This document shows positions 5,469-12,680 of a stretch of DNA of 19,931 bases, piece by piece. Origin of the DNA: an uncultured Caryophanales bacterium (GTDB taxonomy: Bacteria > Bacillota_I > Bacilli_A > RF39 > UBA660); NCBI GenBank assembly GCA_946402785.1, contig CAMIXP010000008.1, positions 1-19,931 of the forward strand, read 5' to 3'. The translations under genes and the position numbers were made by a program. Every line of letters starts with the position of its first letter. Position 1 is the stretch's first letter. Under the pieces are notes generated by a model. That model saw only the letters and a program-made list of their open reading frames with translations. It was not told the origin of the DNA and ran no database searches.

Positions 5469-7688
5469 TTATTTATCAATTCCAATATCTTGAAGCCATT
5501 CTCTATTTAGTAAAGATCCATCGTTAGAAGTAAATCCATCTTCTACTAATTCTTCATTTTCTACTGAACCTTCTGAACTTTGAACAGTGACTTCCATATC
5601 ATCATTGAAATCATCATTACTATCATCAAAGTATTCTTCCATAGAAATACCTGAATAAGTAAAGTCAGCATCATCAACATTTTCAAAACTTTGATTGATA
5701 ATGTTGTACATATTATATTCATCAATTGCATTCTTACCATCGATAATCATTGTTACGAATAATAAGTAATCAACAACTTTTCCATTTGCATCAATCATAC
5801 CGTAACCATAAAGTTTAAGTAATTCTTCATCACAAATTGGATTACTATCGATAGCTTTTTCAATCTTCTTAGAATGAGCTTTAATCTCACTAGTTGGAAT
5901 CTTAAATTTAGAATTCTTGAATGTTTCAATTTCATCTTCAGAGAATCCAACTTTCTTCATTAATTTAGTAATAACTGCTTGATAATCAGGACCTAATGCA
6001 ATCCAATCTTCTGGAGTAAATCTTAATGAACTTAACTTCTTACCAGCTAAGATTCCACCTCCAGCAGCTGCTCCACCAGCAGCTAAGCTAGCAGCAGCAA
6101 TGATTCCTGCACTTGCTTTGTTAGTACTAATTTCTCCAGTACCAGATTCTGAATTATTATAAGGAATAATTCCAGATGCAAGTTTTGCAGCACCCTTACT
6201 AATAGCATCTACAACTCCATTTCCAGCAGCTGTAAGTCCTTCTTTAAGGGAAGCAGTAGCTCCAGTAGCAGCATTTCCACCGGCTCCACCTAAAGTACCA
6301 TCAGTTCCTCCCATTCCTGGAAGTCCTCCTCCAATACTTTCTCCTTCTTCTTCACCAGTAGGTTGACCACCGGTTCCTGGATCTGTTTCTCCACCAGTTC
6401 CTGGATCTCCACCAGTTCCTGGATCTGTTCCTCCTTGAGGAGTAGCTAATGCAGTTTTAATTCCTTCAAGAGTTGTATTAAATTCTTCTTCTGTCATTGT
6501 GCCAGCTTGTAATTTTGAAATAGCATCATTTAATGTTGTAACAGCAGCACCATAAGCTTCAGCACTGATTGTTCTATTATTTAATCCATCAATCATACTA
6601 TTCAATTGATCCATTGCAGCAGTATAAGCAGTTTCGCTCATCTTACCACTTGTTAATCCTTTTAGAGAAGCATTCATAGAATCGATTGTAGCAGCATAAG
6701 TAGCATTATCAATCTTTCTATTTGCTAATCCCTTTAATGCATTATCATATGTTCCTAAAGCCTTGTCATATGTTTCACCATTAATCTTACCTTCTGTTAA
6801 TGCTGTAGCAGCATCAGATAAGTGATCCATAGCTTTACCATATGTATCTCCATCCATCTTATTAAGAGCTAGAGAACTCATTGTTTCATCCGTAGAATCT
6901 AACATCTTATTAAATTGAGCTTCAGTCATCTTATCTTTAGAAATAGCATCCATAGCTGCATCTATTGAACTAACTGTCTTAGCATAAGCATCTTCACTCA
7001 TCTTACCAGAGTTAACTAAACTCATGGCACGTTTCATTTCATCAACAACCTTAGAGTATGTTTCTTCACTAATCTTACCAGCTTTTAATAAATCCATAGC
7101 TGCATCTAAAGAATCAATAGAACTCATATATGTCTTATCAGAAATCTTGTTAGCTTTTAATAATGCGATAGCAGCAGTAATAGCATTGATAGTCTTTTGA
7201 TATGTCTTATCATCCATCTTCTTAGACTTCTTCATGTCTTCTGCTTTCTTCATAGCAGCAACTGTCTTCTCATAAGACTCATCACTCATTTGTTCTGGTC
7301 TTTCGAAGTCACCCTTCTTCTCAGGTTTTTCTGGATTTCCACCAGGTCCACCTGGACCTCCAGGACCACCACTTCTTTTAGCGTCATCAGCATCAGGAAC
7401 TTCCTTATCATTTACTGCTTCAGCTTGTGTAATATAAGTCTTAGCAGCTTCAAATTCTGATTCTGCATCTTTTAAAGCTTCGGTAACAAACTTAGAAAGG
7501 TCACTAAAATAAGTATCAATACCATATTTAGCAGCATTACCTGGTGGAGTTATATTACCAAATGTAGTAATCATAGACTCACACATATCTTCCATTTGTG
7601 CTATCGCCGCACGCGCTAATTCTGGATCAAAATTTAAATCATTCTTACCATTCATATTCTTAGTCGAATAGACAAGTTCGACTAACAC
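5469..7688 (-). CDS. Large repeat protein: helical N-domain, twelve 24-residue repeats, hydrophobic segment, acidic tail
   Basis: I do not recognise this 739-aa protein as a whole. Residues 1-95 are helical and start like type VII substrate N-termini (LNFDPELARAAIAQMEDM). Residues 107-117 are a GGP-repeat linker. Residues 133-420 are twelve tandem 24-aa units of the form K-[IM]-[ST]-[DE]-x-x-Y then a helix, similar in pattern to SHOCT-type helical hairpins. A second linker has repeated DPGTGG. Around residues 525-555 an Ala/Gly-rich hydrophobic stretch could cross a membrane, and the last 60 residues are very acidic. No N-terminal signal peptide is visible. The start is uncertain: the frame opens with GTG 7686-7688, overlapping AAGAGG, or with ATG 7653-7655, which lacks a good site. 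It lies directly upstream of the WXG-like genes with no clear terminator between, and may be their large partner or substrate (inference). Confidence 0.82.
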   Translation of the reverse strand: MLVELVYSTKNMNGKNDLNFDPELARAAIAQMEDMCESMITTFGNITPPGNAAKYGIDTYFSDLSKFVTEALKDAESEFEAAKTYITQAEAVNDKEVPDADDAKRSGGPGGPGGPGGNPEKPEKKGDFERPEQMSDESYEKTVAAMKKAEDMKKSKKMDDKTYQKTINAITAAIALLKANKISDKTYMSSIDSLDAAMDLLKAGKISEETYSKVVDEMKRAMSLVNSGKMSEDAYAKTVSSIDAAMDAISKDKMTEAQFNKMLDSTDETMSSLALNKMDGDTYGKAMDHLSDAATALTEGKINGETYDKALGTYDNALKGLANRKIDNATYAATIDSMNASLKGLTSGKMSETAYTAAMDQLNSMIDGLNNRTISAEAYGAAVTTLNDAISKLQAGTMTEEEFNTTLEGIKTALATPQGGTDPGTGGDPGTGGETDPGTGGQPTGEEEGESIGGGLPGMGGTDGTLGGAGGNAATGATASLKEGLTAAGNGVVDAISKGAAKLASGIIPYNNSESGTGEISTNKASAGIIAAASLAAGGAAAGGGILAGKKLSSLRFTPEDWIALGPDYQAVITKLMKKVGFSEDEIETFKNSKFKIPTSEIKAHSKKIEKAIDSNPICDEELLKLYGYGMIDANGKVVDYLLFVTMIIDGKNAIDEYNMYNIINQSFENVDDADFTYSGISMEEYFDDSNDDFNDDMEVTVQSSEGSVENEELVEDGFTSNDGSLLNREWLQDIGIDK
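6429..7292 (-). repeat. Twelve tandem 72-bp coding repeats (24 aa each)
   Basis: Twelve consecutive units are in register with no indels. Each begins K/Q/T-[IM]-x-x-x-x-[YF] and ends in a Lys/Gly turn, for example KISEETY...NSGK and KMSEDAY...SKDK. The units differ strongly in sequence, so the array is old and has been kept for its protein structure rather than arising by recent DNA slippage. Confidence 0.9.
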
Positions 7689-7821
7689 CTCTTTTCATTT
7701 CTAAGCAAGAAGTAGTCCATCTCTTCCTGCAAATAATCATATAAAGAGCATAGGCAACTCTTTATTGTCCACTATCACGCAATAAAAACTATCTAGATAA
7801 TAGACACCTACTCTATAATAT

Positions 7822-7851
7822 ATTTTAATATACAATGCATTCCATTTTCAA
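7822..7851 (-). promoter_or_regulatory. Possible promoter of the large repeat protein
   Basis: TTGAAA (7846-7851) and TAAAAT (7822-7827) are 18 nt apart on the minus strand, in very AT-rich DNA where other pairings are possible. It would give a leader of about 125 nt, unusually long for this window. The leader includes a hairpin (ATAAAGAG/CTCTTTAT) and two short open frames. Confidence 0.35.
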
Positions 7852-7900
7852 CCACAAATCATATTTTTTTTTGTAGATTGACACATTTTTAAAAAGAAAC

Positions 7901-7926
7901 AAAAAAAAGAGTATAAAAACTCTTTT
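7901..7926 (-). terminator. Terminator of the FNT-family transporter gene
   Basis: An 8-bp stem pairs 7919-7926 with 7905-7912, followed by a run of U (A-run 7901-7908). The gene's stop codon (7925-7927) lies at the foot of the stem. Confidence 0.8.
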
Positions 7927-8515
7927 ATTTTTTATTTTTTTCAGGAACAGTTCTCGAAATATACCAGAAGAATAGAGAACCAAAATAATTACCTAAAATA
8001 GCCGTTAATAAAGACCAATCCATTGTTCTGGCAACGCCTAAAGTAATTACATTTGCAATGCAGTGTTGAAATCCACAAAAGATAAATAAAGGAATTCCAA
8101 AAATAATACCAAGTGGTGTCTTCTCACGATACATCTTAACAGCTATATACATAATTGTTCCACATAAAAACGCTTTTACAAAAAATGCAATAGAGTTATT
8201 CCAAGAAGAAACCTTAGCAACAGCCGCTTCTATTAATTCTGGATCTGTATAACTATATAATAAACCAAATAAATATCCAGAGATTAAATTCACAACCAAG
8301 ATAATCATTAGGTCTAAGTATGGAATCTTATCTTCGATAAAAAATCCACATTTACCAGTGAATAAATTTTGTCCTAAATAACAAACACCAAGTAATCCAA
8401 ATGCAAAGATAACTGGTCCAATAGGACTTCCTAATTTTAGTAATGCATAATTACCTAAAGATATTAAAAACGCAGCCCCTATACTCTTTAATATTAATTC
8501 TTTCTTTCCTTTCAT
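7925..8515 (-). CDS. Short formate/nitrite transporter (FNT) family membrane protein
   Basis: This is a 196-aa integral membrane protein with about six hydrophobic segments (near residues 10-27, 33-51, 68-88, 108-126, 133-155 and 166-186). FNT hallmarks are visible: PIGPVIFAFGLLGVCYLGQNLFTG matches the family's N-terminal LFTGN region in outline, and GFQHCIANV matches the GFEHSIANM motif, which carries the central pore histidine of FocA-type channels. LGNYFGSLFFW matches the last helix (LGNIVGG). FNT proteins form pentameric channels for formate, nitrite, hydrosulfide or lactate-like anions. This one is short compared with the usual 250-290 aa, with trimmed loops, so the substrate cannot be named. 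The ATG follows AAGGTGAT. It has its own promoter and terminator. Confidence 0.82.
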   Translation of the reverse strand: MKGKKELILKSIGAAFLISLGNYALLKLGSPIGPVIFAFGLLGVCYLGQNLFTGKCGFFIEDKIPYLDLMIILVVNLISGYLFGLLYSYTDPELIEAAVAKVSSWNNSIAFFVKAFLCGTIMYIAVKMYREKTPLGIIFGIPLFIFCGFQHCIANVITLGVARTMDWSLLTAILGNYFGSLFFWYISRTVPEKNKK

Positions 8516-8532
8516 ACAATCACCTTAAAAAG

Positions 8533-8563
8533 AGTATATCACAAATAAAAAGAAGATTGTCAA
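8533..8563 (-). promoter_or_regulatory. Promoter of the FNT-family gene, overlapping the preceding terminator
   Basis: TTGACA (8558-8563) and TATACT (8533-8538, with TG-n before it) are 19 nt apart on the minus strand. The -35 lies within the loop and 3' arm of the terminator hairpin of the HTH-NTPase-CYTH gene. The spacing is longer than ideal; the extended -10 may compensate. Confidence 0.5.
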
Positions 8564-8575
8564 AAACAATCTTCT
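8547..8575 (-). terminator. Terminator of the HTH-NTPase-CYTH gene
   Basis: A perfect 10-bp stem AGAAGATTGT/ACAATCTTCT (8566-8575 with 8551-8560) with a 5-nt loop is followed by a U-rich tail on the minus strand. Confidence 0.85.
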
Positions 8576-8584
8576 AATTATTAT

Positions 8585-9916
8585 TTATCTCTTCTTAACA
8601 AGTTGTTTAGGCATTTCTTTAGCCATTTGATAATTCTTGTAAGAGTCATCATCTGTAACTTCTTGGATGACATGAATAAAACTTGGTACATGAACCTCTT
8701 CATCTTCACTACTTAATTCAATTTCCATAATAGCCTGCTTATCCCATTCAGGATAAACATCAATTTCAAAATATTGATTATTTTCCATCAAACAGAATCG
8801 AGTCTTATGAATCGTATGAAGATGATTATCAGCTTCCATTAATAATTGAAGGTATTCATCTTGTGTAAGTCTTCTTTCTGTTTCAATTCTCTTCATACCA
8901 GAAACTTTTTTCTTTTCTGTTACATAATAAACATAGTCACCATTAATACCTCTTGCTCTAACTCTTCTCTCAATGCCATCGCGACTCTTTAAGTACGTTT
9001 GTGTAATATCCACCTCTGTACAATTAGGCATACTTCTTAATTGTTTAAGGTTAGGATAATCAATTAAGAACTTTCTTTCAATTTCAAATGGCTCAGGTTC
9101 TCCTAAGAAAGAAGTGATTTCTTTTATTAATCTCTCTAACTTTTCTTCAAAATCAGTACTATTATCAATTACTCTAAGATGAGGATGTCCAGTCCAAGCA
9201 GCAATAATCTTATCATCTAATTCAATAGCTTCCGCGATTCCTTCACTTCTAGCCTTATTATTCTCTAACGTATAAGCTTCTGGTTTTCCTTTAGCAGCAG
9301 TAATTAAATGGAATACGGCATCATAATAGTCTCTTTCTTTTACTTCGCTCGTATTCAATTCTCTTAATAATCTCTTGAATTCAGCTTTCTTCATATAAGC
9401 ACTATTATCAAGCATTCCACGATCACAAACGATTAAAATCTTATCTTCTTTCATCGTGCCAGCAGCATAGTCATATACCTCTTCTTTAGTCTTTTGTAAG
9501 ATGGCCTGACACTTTTGATAATCATAATTGGTTCCACATGTCCAAGGTGCAACTCCATTCGGAATTAATTGAGTAGCTGTCTCTGGTATCATCAGCACTC
9601 GATAACCTCTTTTAGAAAAATAATTATCAATCCAGTTAAGTGCCGTTGTCTTTCCAGCACAAGGTCCACCTGTTAAAACAATCTTAGTAATTTTAACATT
9701 TCTCTTTTCTTCCAGTGCATGTAACAATTCATCTAAAGAAACATTGTATAACGGTGCTAATAATTTCAACTCCTCAAGAGTTGGAAACGATTTACCAGTC
9801 TCCCATTTACTAACAGCCTTATCACTAACACCAAGCTGATACGCAACATATCTTTGTGTATATTCATTTTGAACTCTAAGTTGATATAAATAATTTCCAA
9901 AGTCGATTCTTTCCAT
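8585..9916 (-). CDS. Three-domain fusion: XRE-type HTH, AAA_28-like P-loop NTPase, CYTH domain
   Basis: This is a 443-aa protein starting at the ATG 9914-9916; an upstream in-frame GTG lies inside its Shine-Dalgarno (GGAGGG) and is rejected. Residues 4-70 are a Cro/CI-type helix-turn-helix (YTQRYVAYQLGVSDKAVSKWE). Residues 77-265 are a P-loop NTPase with Walker A GGPCAGKTT (83-91) and a Walker B-like ILIVCDRG. Residues 275-430 are a CYTH/triphosphate-tunnel domain with the E-x-E-x-K signature in FEIERKFLI, then RRVRARG and ETERRL. An NTPase-CYTH pair is also the layout of the eukaryotic TTD14 protein. CYTH proteins bind or cleave triphosphorylated ligands with metal. The DNA-binding domain suggests a regulator that senses a nucleotide or polyphosphate ligand, perhaps acting on its own promoter (inference). 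It has its own promoter and terminator. Confidence 0.88.
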   Translation of the reverse strand: MERIDFGNYLYQLRVQNEYTQRYVAYQLGVSDKAVSKWETGKSFPTLEELKLLAPLYNVSLDELLHALEEKRNVKITKIVLTGGPCAGKTTALNWIDNYFSKRGYRVLMIPETATQLIPNGVAPWTCGTNYDYQKCQAILQKTKEEVYDYAAGTMKEDKILIVCDRGMLDNSAYMKKAEFKRLLRELNTSEVKERDYYDAVFHLITAAKGKPEAYTLENNKARSEGIAEAIELDDKIIAAWTGHPHLRVIDNSTDFEEKLERLIKEITSFLGEPEPFEIERKFLIDYPNLKQLRSMPNCTEVDITQTYLKSRDGIERRVRARGINGDYVYYVTEKKKVSGMKRIETERRLTQDEYLQLLMEADNHLHTIHKTRFCLMENNQYFEIDVYPEWDKQAIMEIELSSEDEEVHVPSFIHVIQEVTDDDSYKNYQMAKEMPKQLVKKR

Positions 9917-9937
9917 CAATACCCTCCTCACAATTTC

Positions 9938-9964
9938 ATTATAAAGGTATTATTCTAAATACAA
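9938..9964 (-). promoter_or_regulatory. Promoter of the HTH-NTPase-CYTH gene
   Basis: A perfect TATAAT (9938-9943) sits 21 nt upstream of the ATG. The best -35 is TTGTAT (9959-9964) at a short 15-nt spacing, so the promoter may be weak or need an activator. The predicted start is near 9931, just before the Shine-Dalgarno. Confidence 0.45.
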
Positions 9965-9995
9965 TCCATTCTATACTCTACTATTGGTAGAACTT

Positions 9996-10574
9996 TTATG
10001 GTGTTTGAGTCGTTTTTTGTTTTTGAACAGTTCCCATAGTTGGTGGATCACGTCTTAAGCGAGTTGTTAATCGAGAAAGTTCACGATAAAATTTTTCAAA
10101 TTCTTGATAATAATAACCATATTCAGATCCACTTGTACGAATTCTAACTCTAACAGATTTGTCATGTCGAGCAGAATCAACTGCATATCTCATATCTTTT
10201 ATTAAAGAAATAAAGATATCATTCCCCTTTAGTTGCATTTTTAAAATATCCTCTCTACCAGAATCAGAATGCCAAGTAATTGCCTTTTGATCGGAATTAA
10301 TAAAATCCTTTGGTAAGCAATTATATTGACTTTTTGCATCTCCACTTAAATAATAACGACCAATGATTAACTTCATCAAATCTTCAAAAACTTGAAAAGT
10401 TTCATACTCCTCTTCTTCTCTTGCAAATCCATTGATTGGTAATTCTAAAACATCTGAAGAAGACCTAAACCAAATATCTCCATCAACTCTTTTGTCTATG
10501 CTAAAATGAACTCCATCTTTTTCAATTAGAAATCCGTCATCAAAATCTCCTTCTATACGAAATCTATTTTCCAT
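9996..10574 (-). CDS. Unrecognised 192-aa soluble protein coupled to a HAD phosphatase
   Basis: I do not recognise a family. The N-terminal third looks beta-rich (FLIEKDGVHFSIDKRVDGDIWF). A helical stretch then contains FEDLMKLIIGRYYLSGDAK, and a later part is basic (ARHDKSVRVRIRTSG), followed by aromatic helices (YGYYYQEFEKFYREL). The tail is polar with many Gln and Thr. There is no signal peptide and no membrane segment. The ATG follows AGGAGGATCTT, which lies inside the end of the HAD gene. The two genes overlap by 11 nt (10564-10574), so translation is very likely coupled and the products may act together. No clear terminator follows; only a weak hairpin lies between it and the next gene. 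Confidence 0.8.
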   Translation of the reverse strand: MENRFRIEGDFDDGFLIEKDGVHFSIDKRVDGDIWFRSSSDVLELPINGFAREEEEYETFQVFEDLMKLIIGRYYLSGDAKSQYNCLPKDFINSDQKAITWHSDSGREDILKMQLKGNDIFISLIKDMRYAVDSARHDKSVRVRIRTSGSEYGYYYQEFEKFYRELSRLTTRLRRDPPTMGTVQKQKTTQTP

Positions 10575-11241
10575 AAGATCCTCCTACAGCCTCATTTTTC
10601 TTTTTACCTAGTTGTGCATTTTTTTGATCACTTGCAACAACCATTTGATAGAAATCTCTCATACTATGTTCTTTATCTACAATATAGGAATCAATTCCAG
10701 CACGGTCTGCCCCTGCTTTATCACTTCTAATACTATCTCCAATCATAATACAATCTTCTTTTGGAGTATCTCCAATAGCTAATTGGAAAGATTCCAAATC
10801 TGGTTTCATAGCATCTTCTCCTGCTACCATCTTATTAATATAAGGATATAAACCCGTTCTCTTTAATCTTGGAATCTGGGTACCACTAAACCAACTCGTT
10901 AGAATAACAATATCCTTTCCTTTAGACTTTAAGTATTCAAATAATTCAACAACACCATCAACAACCTCATCGATAATGGTATCTCCATTATGAATCATCC
11001 AACCACTAATCACATCTTCACTAACCGTAAATCCATGTTTTTTAAACTTAGCACTTAGTGTCTTAAAATCATATTTTGGTTCCTCTAATTCATATTCATT
11101 TAGAATTCCCTGTTTTTGTTTAAAAAACTCTTCTTGTTCCTCTACAGGAATTCTCTCTCTTAAATAATCATCTTCATGAGACCAATCCGGTATTAATAAT
11201 GTATAGTCTAAATCAAAAATATATTTTTTATAAGGTTTCAT
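10564..11241 (-). CDS. HAD-superfamily phosphatase (haloacid dehalogenase-like hydrolase)
   Basis: This 225-aa protein has all four HAD motifs: motif I FDLDYTLL (nucleophile aspartate, about residue 9), motif II ILTSW, motif III lysine in AMKPD and motif IV MIGDSIRSDKAGADRAG. These enzymes transfer phosphate through an aspartyl intermediate, using Mg. The helical cap between motifs I and II (about residues 16-90) places it with subclass I, like phosphoglycolate phosphatase or pyrimidine nucleotidases. The substrate cannot be told from sequence. It starts at an ATG behind AGGAGGGG with its own promoter. It forms a two-gene unit with the downstream unknown gene, whose start lies inside its last codons. 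Confidence 0.88.
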   Translation of the reverse strand: MKPYKKYIFDLDYTLLIPDWSHEDDYLRERIPVEEQEEFFKQKQGILNEYELEEPKYDFKTLSAKFKKHGFTVSEDVISGWMIHNGDTIIDEVVDGVVELFEYLKSKGKDIVILTSWFSGTQIPRLKRTGLYPYINKMVAGEDAMKPDLESFQLAIGDTPKEDCIMIGDSIRSDKAGADRAGIDSYIVDKEHSMRDFYQMVVASDQKNAQLGKKKNEAVGGSYGK

Positions 11242-11270
11242 AATAATAAACCCCTCCTAGACAAGTTATT

Positions 11271-11299
11271 ATTATATAAGAAAACACTTGATATTACAA
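11271..11299 (-). promoter_or_regulatory. Promoter of the HAD - unknown gene pair
   Basis: TTGTAA (11294-11299) and TATAAT (11271-11276) are 17 nt apart on the minus strand. The -35 directly abuts the U-tract of the tmRNA terminator. The predicted 5' UTR is about 23 nt. Confidence 0.7.
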
Positions 11300-11300
11300 C

Positions 11301-11325
11301 AAAAAAAGAACCAAAATGGTTCTTT
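11301..11325 (-). terminator. Terminator of tmRNA
   Basis: A 9-bp stem AAAGAACCA/TGGTTCTTT (11317-11325 with 11305-11313) is followed by a U-run (A-run 11301-11307). It starts 13 nt after the tmRNA CCA end. Confidence 0.88.
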
Positions 11326-11337
11326 ATCATTTAAATA

Positions 11338-11720
11338 TGGTGGAGATGAGGAGAATCGAACTCCTGTCCGAAAATAGAGCTACATAAACCTCTACAAGTT
11401 TAGTTAACTAATTATATTCGCATAATAACCAAGTAGTTAACGACCAAGTTACTATACTAGTCTTAAAATTCTTTCTATCCTCTAGACAAAGGATAGCTAT
11501 AACCTATAAAAATGATCCTCTAAAGTATTCCTAGGTGAGAATACTTAAGAAGAGCTAGCCTTATTAATTATATTAGGCGAAAGCAACAGCTTGGCGTGCA
11601 CCAAACAATGTTGCTATAGCATTTTTAATTTTATTTGCATTTATTTTTTTGCGCCCATGACGTGGACATTCCGACTTGCCATCTATGCTCAACTATTCCC
11701 GTCGAAACCAAGTCATCCCC
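11338..11720 (-). ncRNA. ssrA: tmRNA (ssrA), one-piece, encoded CCA
   Basis: tmRNA acts with SmpB to rescue ribosomes stalled on broken mRNAs and to tag the unfinished protein for proteolysis. On the minus strand the RNA begins GGGGATGACTTGGTTTCGAC, the standard 5' end, and finishes with a T-arm (GTTCGATTC) and CTCATCTCCACCA. The acceptor stem GGGGATG pairs with CATCTCC (one G-U). The CCA is encoded at 11338-11340. Length is about 383 nt. The tag frame starts at GCA (11636-11638) and stops at TAA (11573-11575), giving 21 residues that begin ANKIKN and end QAVAFA. The tag is longer than typical Bacillus tags and resembles Mollicute tags such as that of Mesoplasma florum. It lies 56 nt upstream of a separate terminator-bounded gene and has its own promoter. 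Confidence 0.96.
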
Positions 11721-11731
11721 ATGTGTAAGTA

Positions 11732-11737
11732 ATTATA
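11732..11737 (-). promoter_or_regulatory. Extended -10 promoter element of tmRNA
   Basis: TATAAT preceded by TG-A lies 11 nt before the mature tmRNA 5' end on the minus strand. The predicted start is near 11725, so about five nucleotides would be removed by RNase P. No good -35 is seen: the region is a pyrimidine-rich tract that is also the U-tail of the preceding terminator. Confidence 0.6.
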
Positions 11738-11761
11738 TCACAAATTGAAAGAAAAAGAAAG

Positions 11762-11787
11762 AAAAAGGAGCTGATTTAAACTCCTTT
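11762..11787 (-). terminator. Terminator of the phospholipase C-like gene
   Basis: Stem AAAGGAG/CTCCTTT (11781-11787 with 11764-11770), 10-nt loop, then a U-rich tail on the minus strand. The stop codon (11776-11778) is in the loop. Confidence 0.75.
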
Positions 11788-12660
11788 ATATTGCTTTGCA
11801 TAACGGATAGTTTGTTTTCTCTTACAAGATAAGCCCGTATTATAAGAAACATCTTGTAGGAAAGGATGATCTAGTTTTTGGTTATAGTATAAGTATCCAT
11901 TTACTTGATCAATCAATTCTCGAGATACTTTCAAAGATTCCTTCCATAAATCTTCAAAAGAATCCGTATGTTTCTGATGGGACTCGGGATCATACCAAAC
12001 AGTATGGTCTTGATTTAAAAATGATTCCATTTGTTTCCAGTCATGATGATATGTAATATCACCTATTGAAAAGAGACGCATAAAGCATGAAAATATGTGC
12101 AACGAATCATTTCGAACAAAAGAATCGAATAATCGCATCACACGGAATCCTACAACATATTTATGAAAACCATTGGAAACATCATACACTGTTTGATATA
12201 CGTCATTAATAAACTTTTTCAAGGAAGGACTTTTATGAATCATTCGCGAATAATATTTTTTATTTTTCTTTAGATACTTATTTGATATATATCCATCCAT
12301 CCACAATTCAAAAAGTCCATGGAAAGAGATATGATACTTATTTGGATAATGTTCCGTAACATAATAGATATAAGGATGTAGTACAACATCCAACACAAAA
12401 TGATCTAATTGTCCATATAAAAAAGCCATTACCTCAGGATCATATTGAAGATGACCCTTTTTAATAATACGAATCATCGTTAAAAAGAACTTTCTTGTCT
12501 GATGAGAATGTTGATAATCAAAAGCCTTATAATCCGTTGCAATCATGGCATCTGGACCTATACAAAATAGTTTGAATAATTCCCAATTCATAGAAATTTT
12601 AGGATGAATCATAGAAGAAACCATTTCACCATGAATAGAATGTGTCTTATAACTAGGCAT
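11776..12660 (-). CDS. Zinc-dependent phospholipase C-like protein (PF00882 type)
   Basis: This 294-aa protein is rich in His and Tyr. The spacing of candidate metal ligands fits the zinc-dependent phospholipase C-like family: THSIHGEMV near the N-terminus, then IGPDAM, HSHQTRKFFLTMI and FLYGQLDHFVLDVVLHPYIYY (two histidines in one helix), with further histidines downstream. No signal peptide is seen, unlike secreted clostridial alpha-toxins, so an intracellular hydrolase of unknown substrate is more likely than a toxin. Two ATGs occur at the start: 12664-12666 directly abuts GGAGGA, while 12658-12660 is correctly spaced and is chosen. It lies between smpB and ssrA with its own promoter and terminator, so it looks like an insertion into that conserved pair. 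Confidence 0.8.
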   Translation of the reverse strand: MPSYKTHSIHGEMVSSMIHPKISMNWELFKLFCIGPDAMIATDYKAFDYQHSHQTRKFFLTMIRIIKKGHLQYDPEVMAFLYGQLDHFVLDVVLHPYIYYVTEHYPNKYHISFHGLFELWMDGYISNKYLKKNKKYYSRMIHKSPSLKKFINDVYQTVYDVSNGFHKYVVGFRVMRLFDSFVRNDSLHIFSCFMRLFSIGDITYHHDWKQMESFLNQDHTVWYDPESHQKHTDSFEDLWKESLKVSRELIDQVNGYLYYNQKLDHPFLQDVSYNTGLSCKRKQTIRYAKQYKGV

Positions 12661-12680
12661 ATCCATTCCTCCAAGTGCAA

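Noticed and set aside
6429..7292. Regular 72-bp periodicity that could suggest a CRISPR or DNA satellite array.
   Set aside because: The units are in-frame, strongly diverged at the DNA level and share only a protein pattern, so this is a protein repeat.
7197..7460. Plus-strand open frame of 87 codons across the start of the repeat region.
   Set aside because: It is antisense to the GGP linker and first repeats, has low-complexity hydrophobic composition, and has no ribosome site or promoter.
7878..7895. TTGACA on the plus strand between the repeat-protein leader and the FNT gene.
   Set aside because: No matching -10 at a proper distance and no plus-strand gene downstream.
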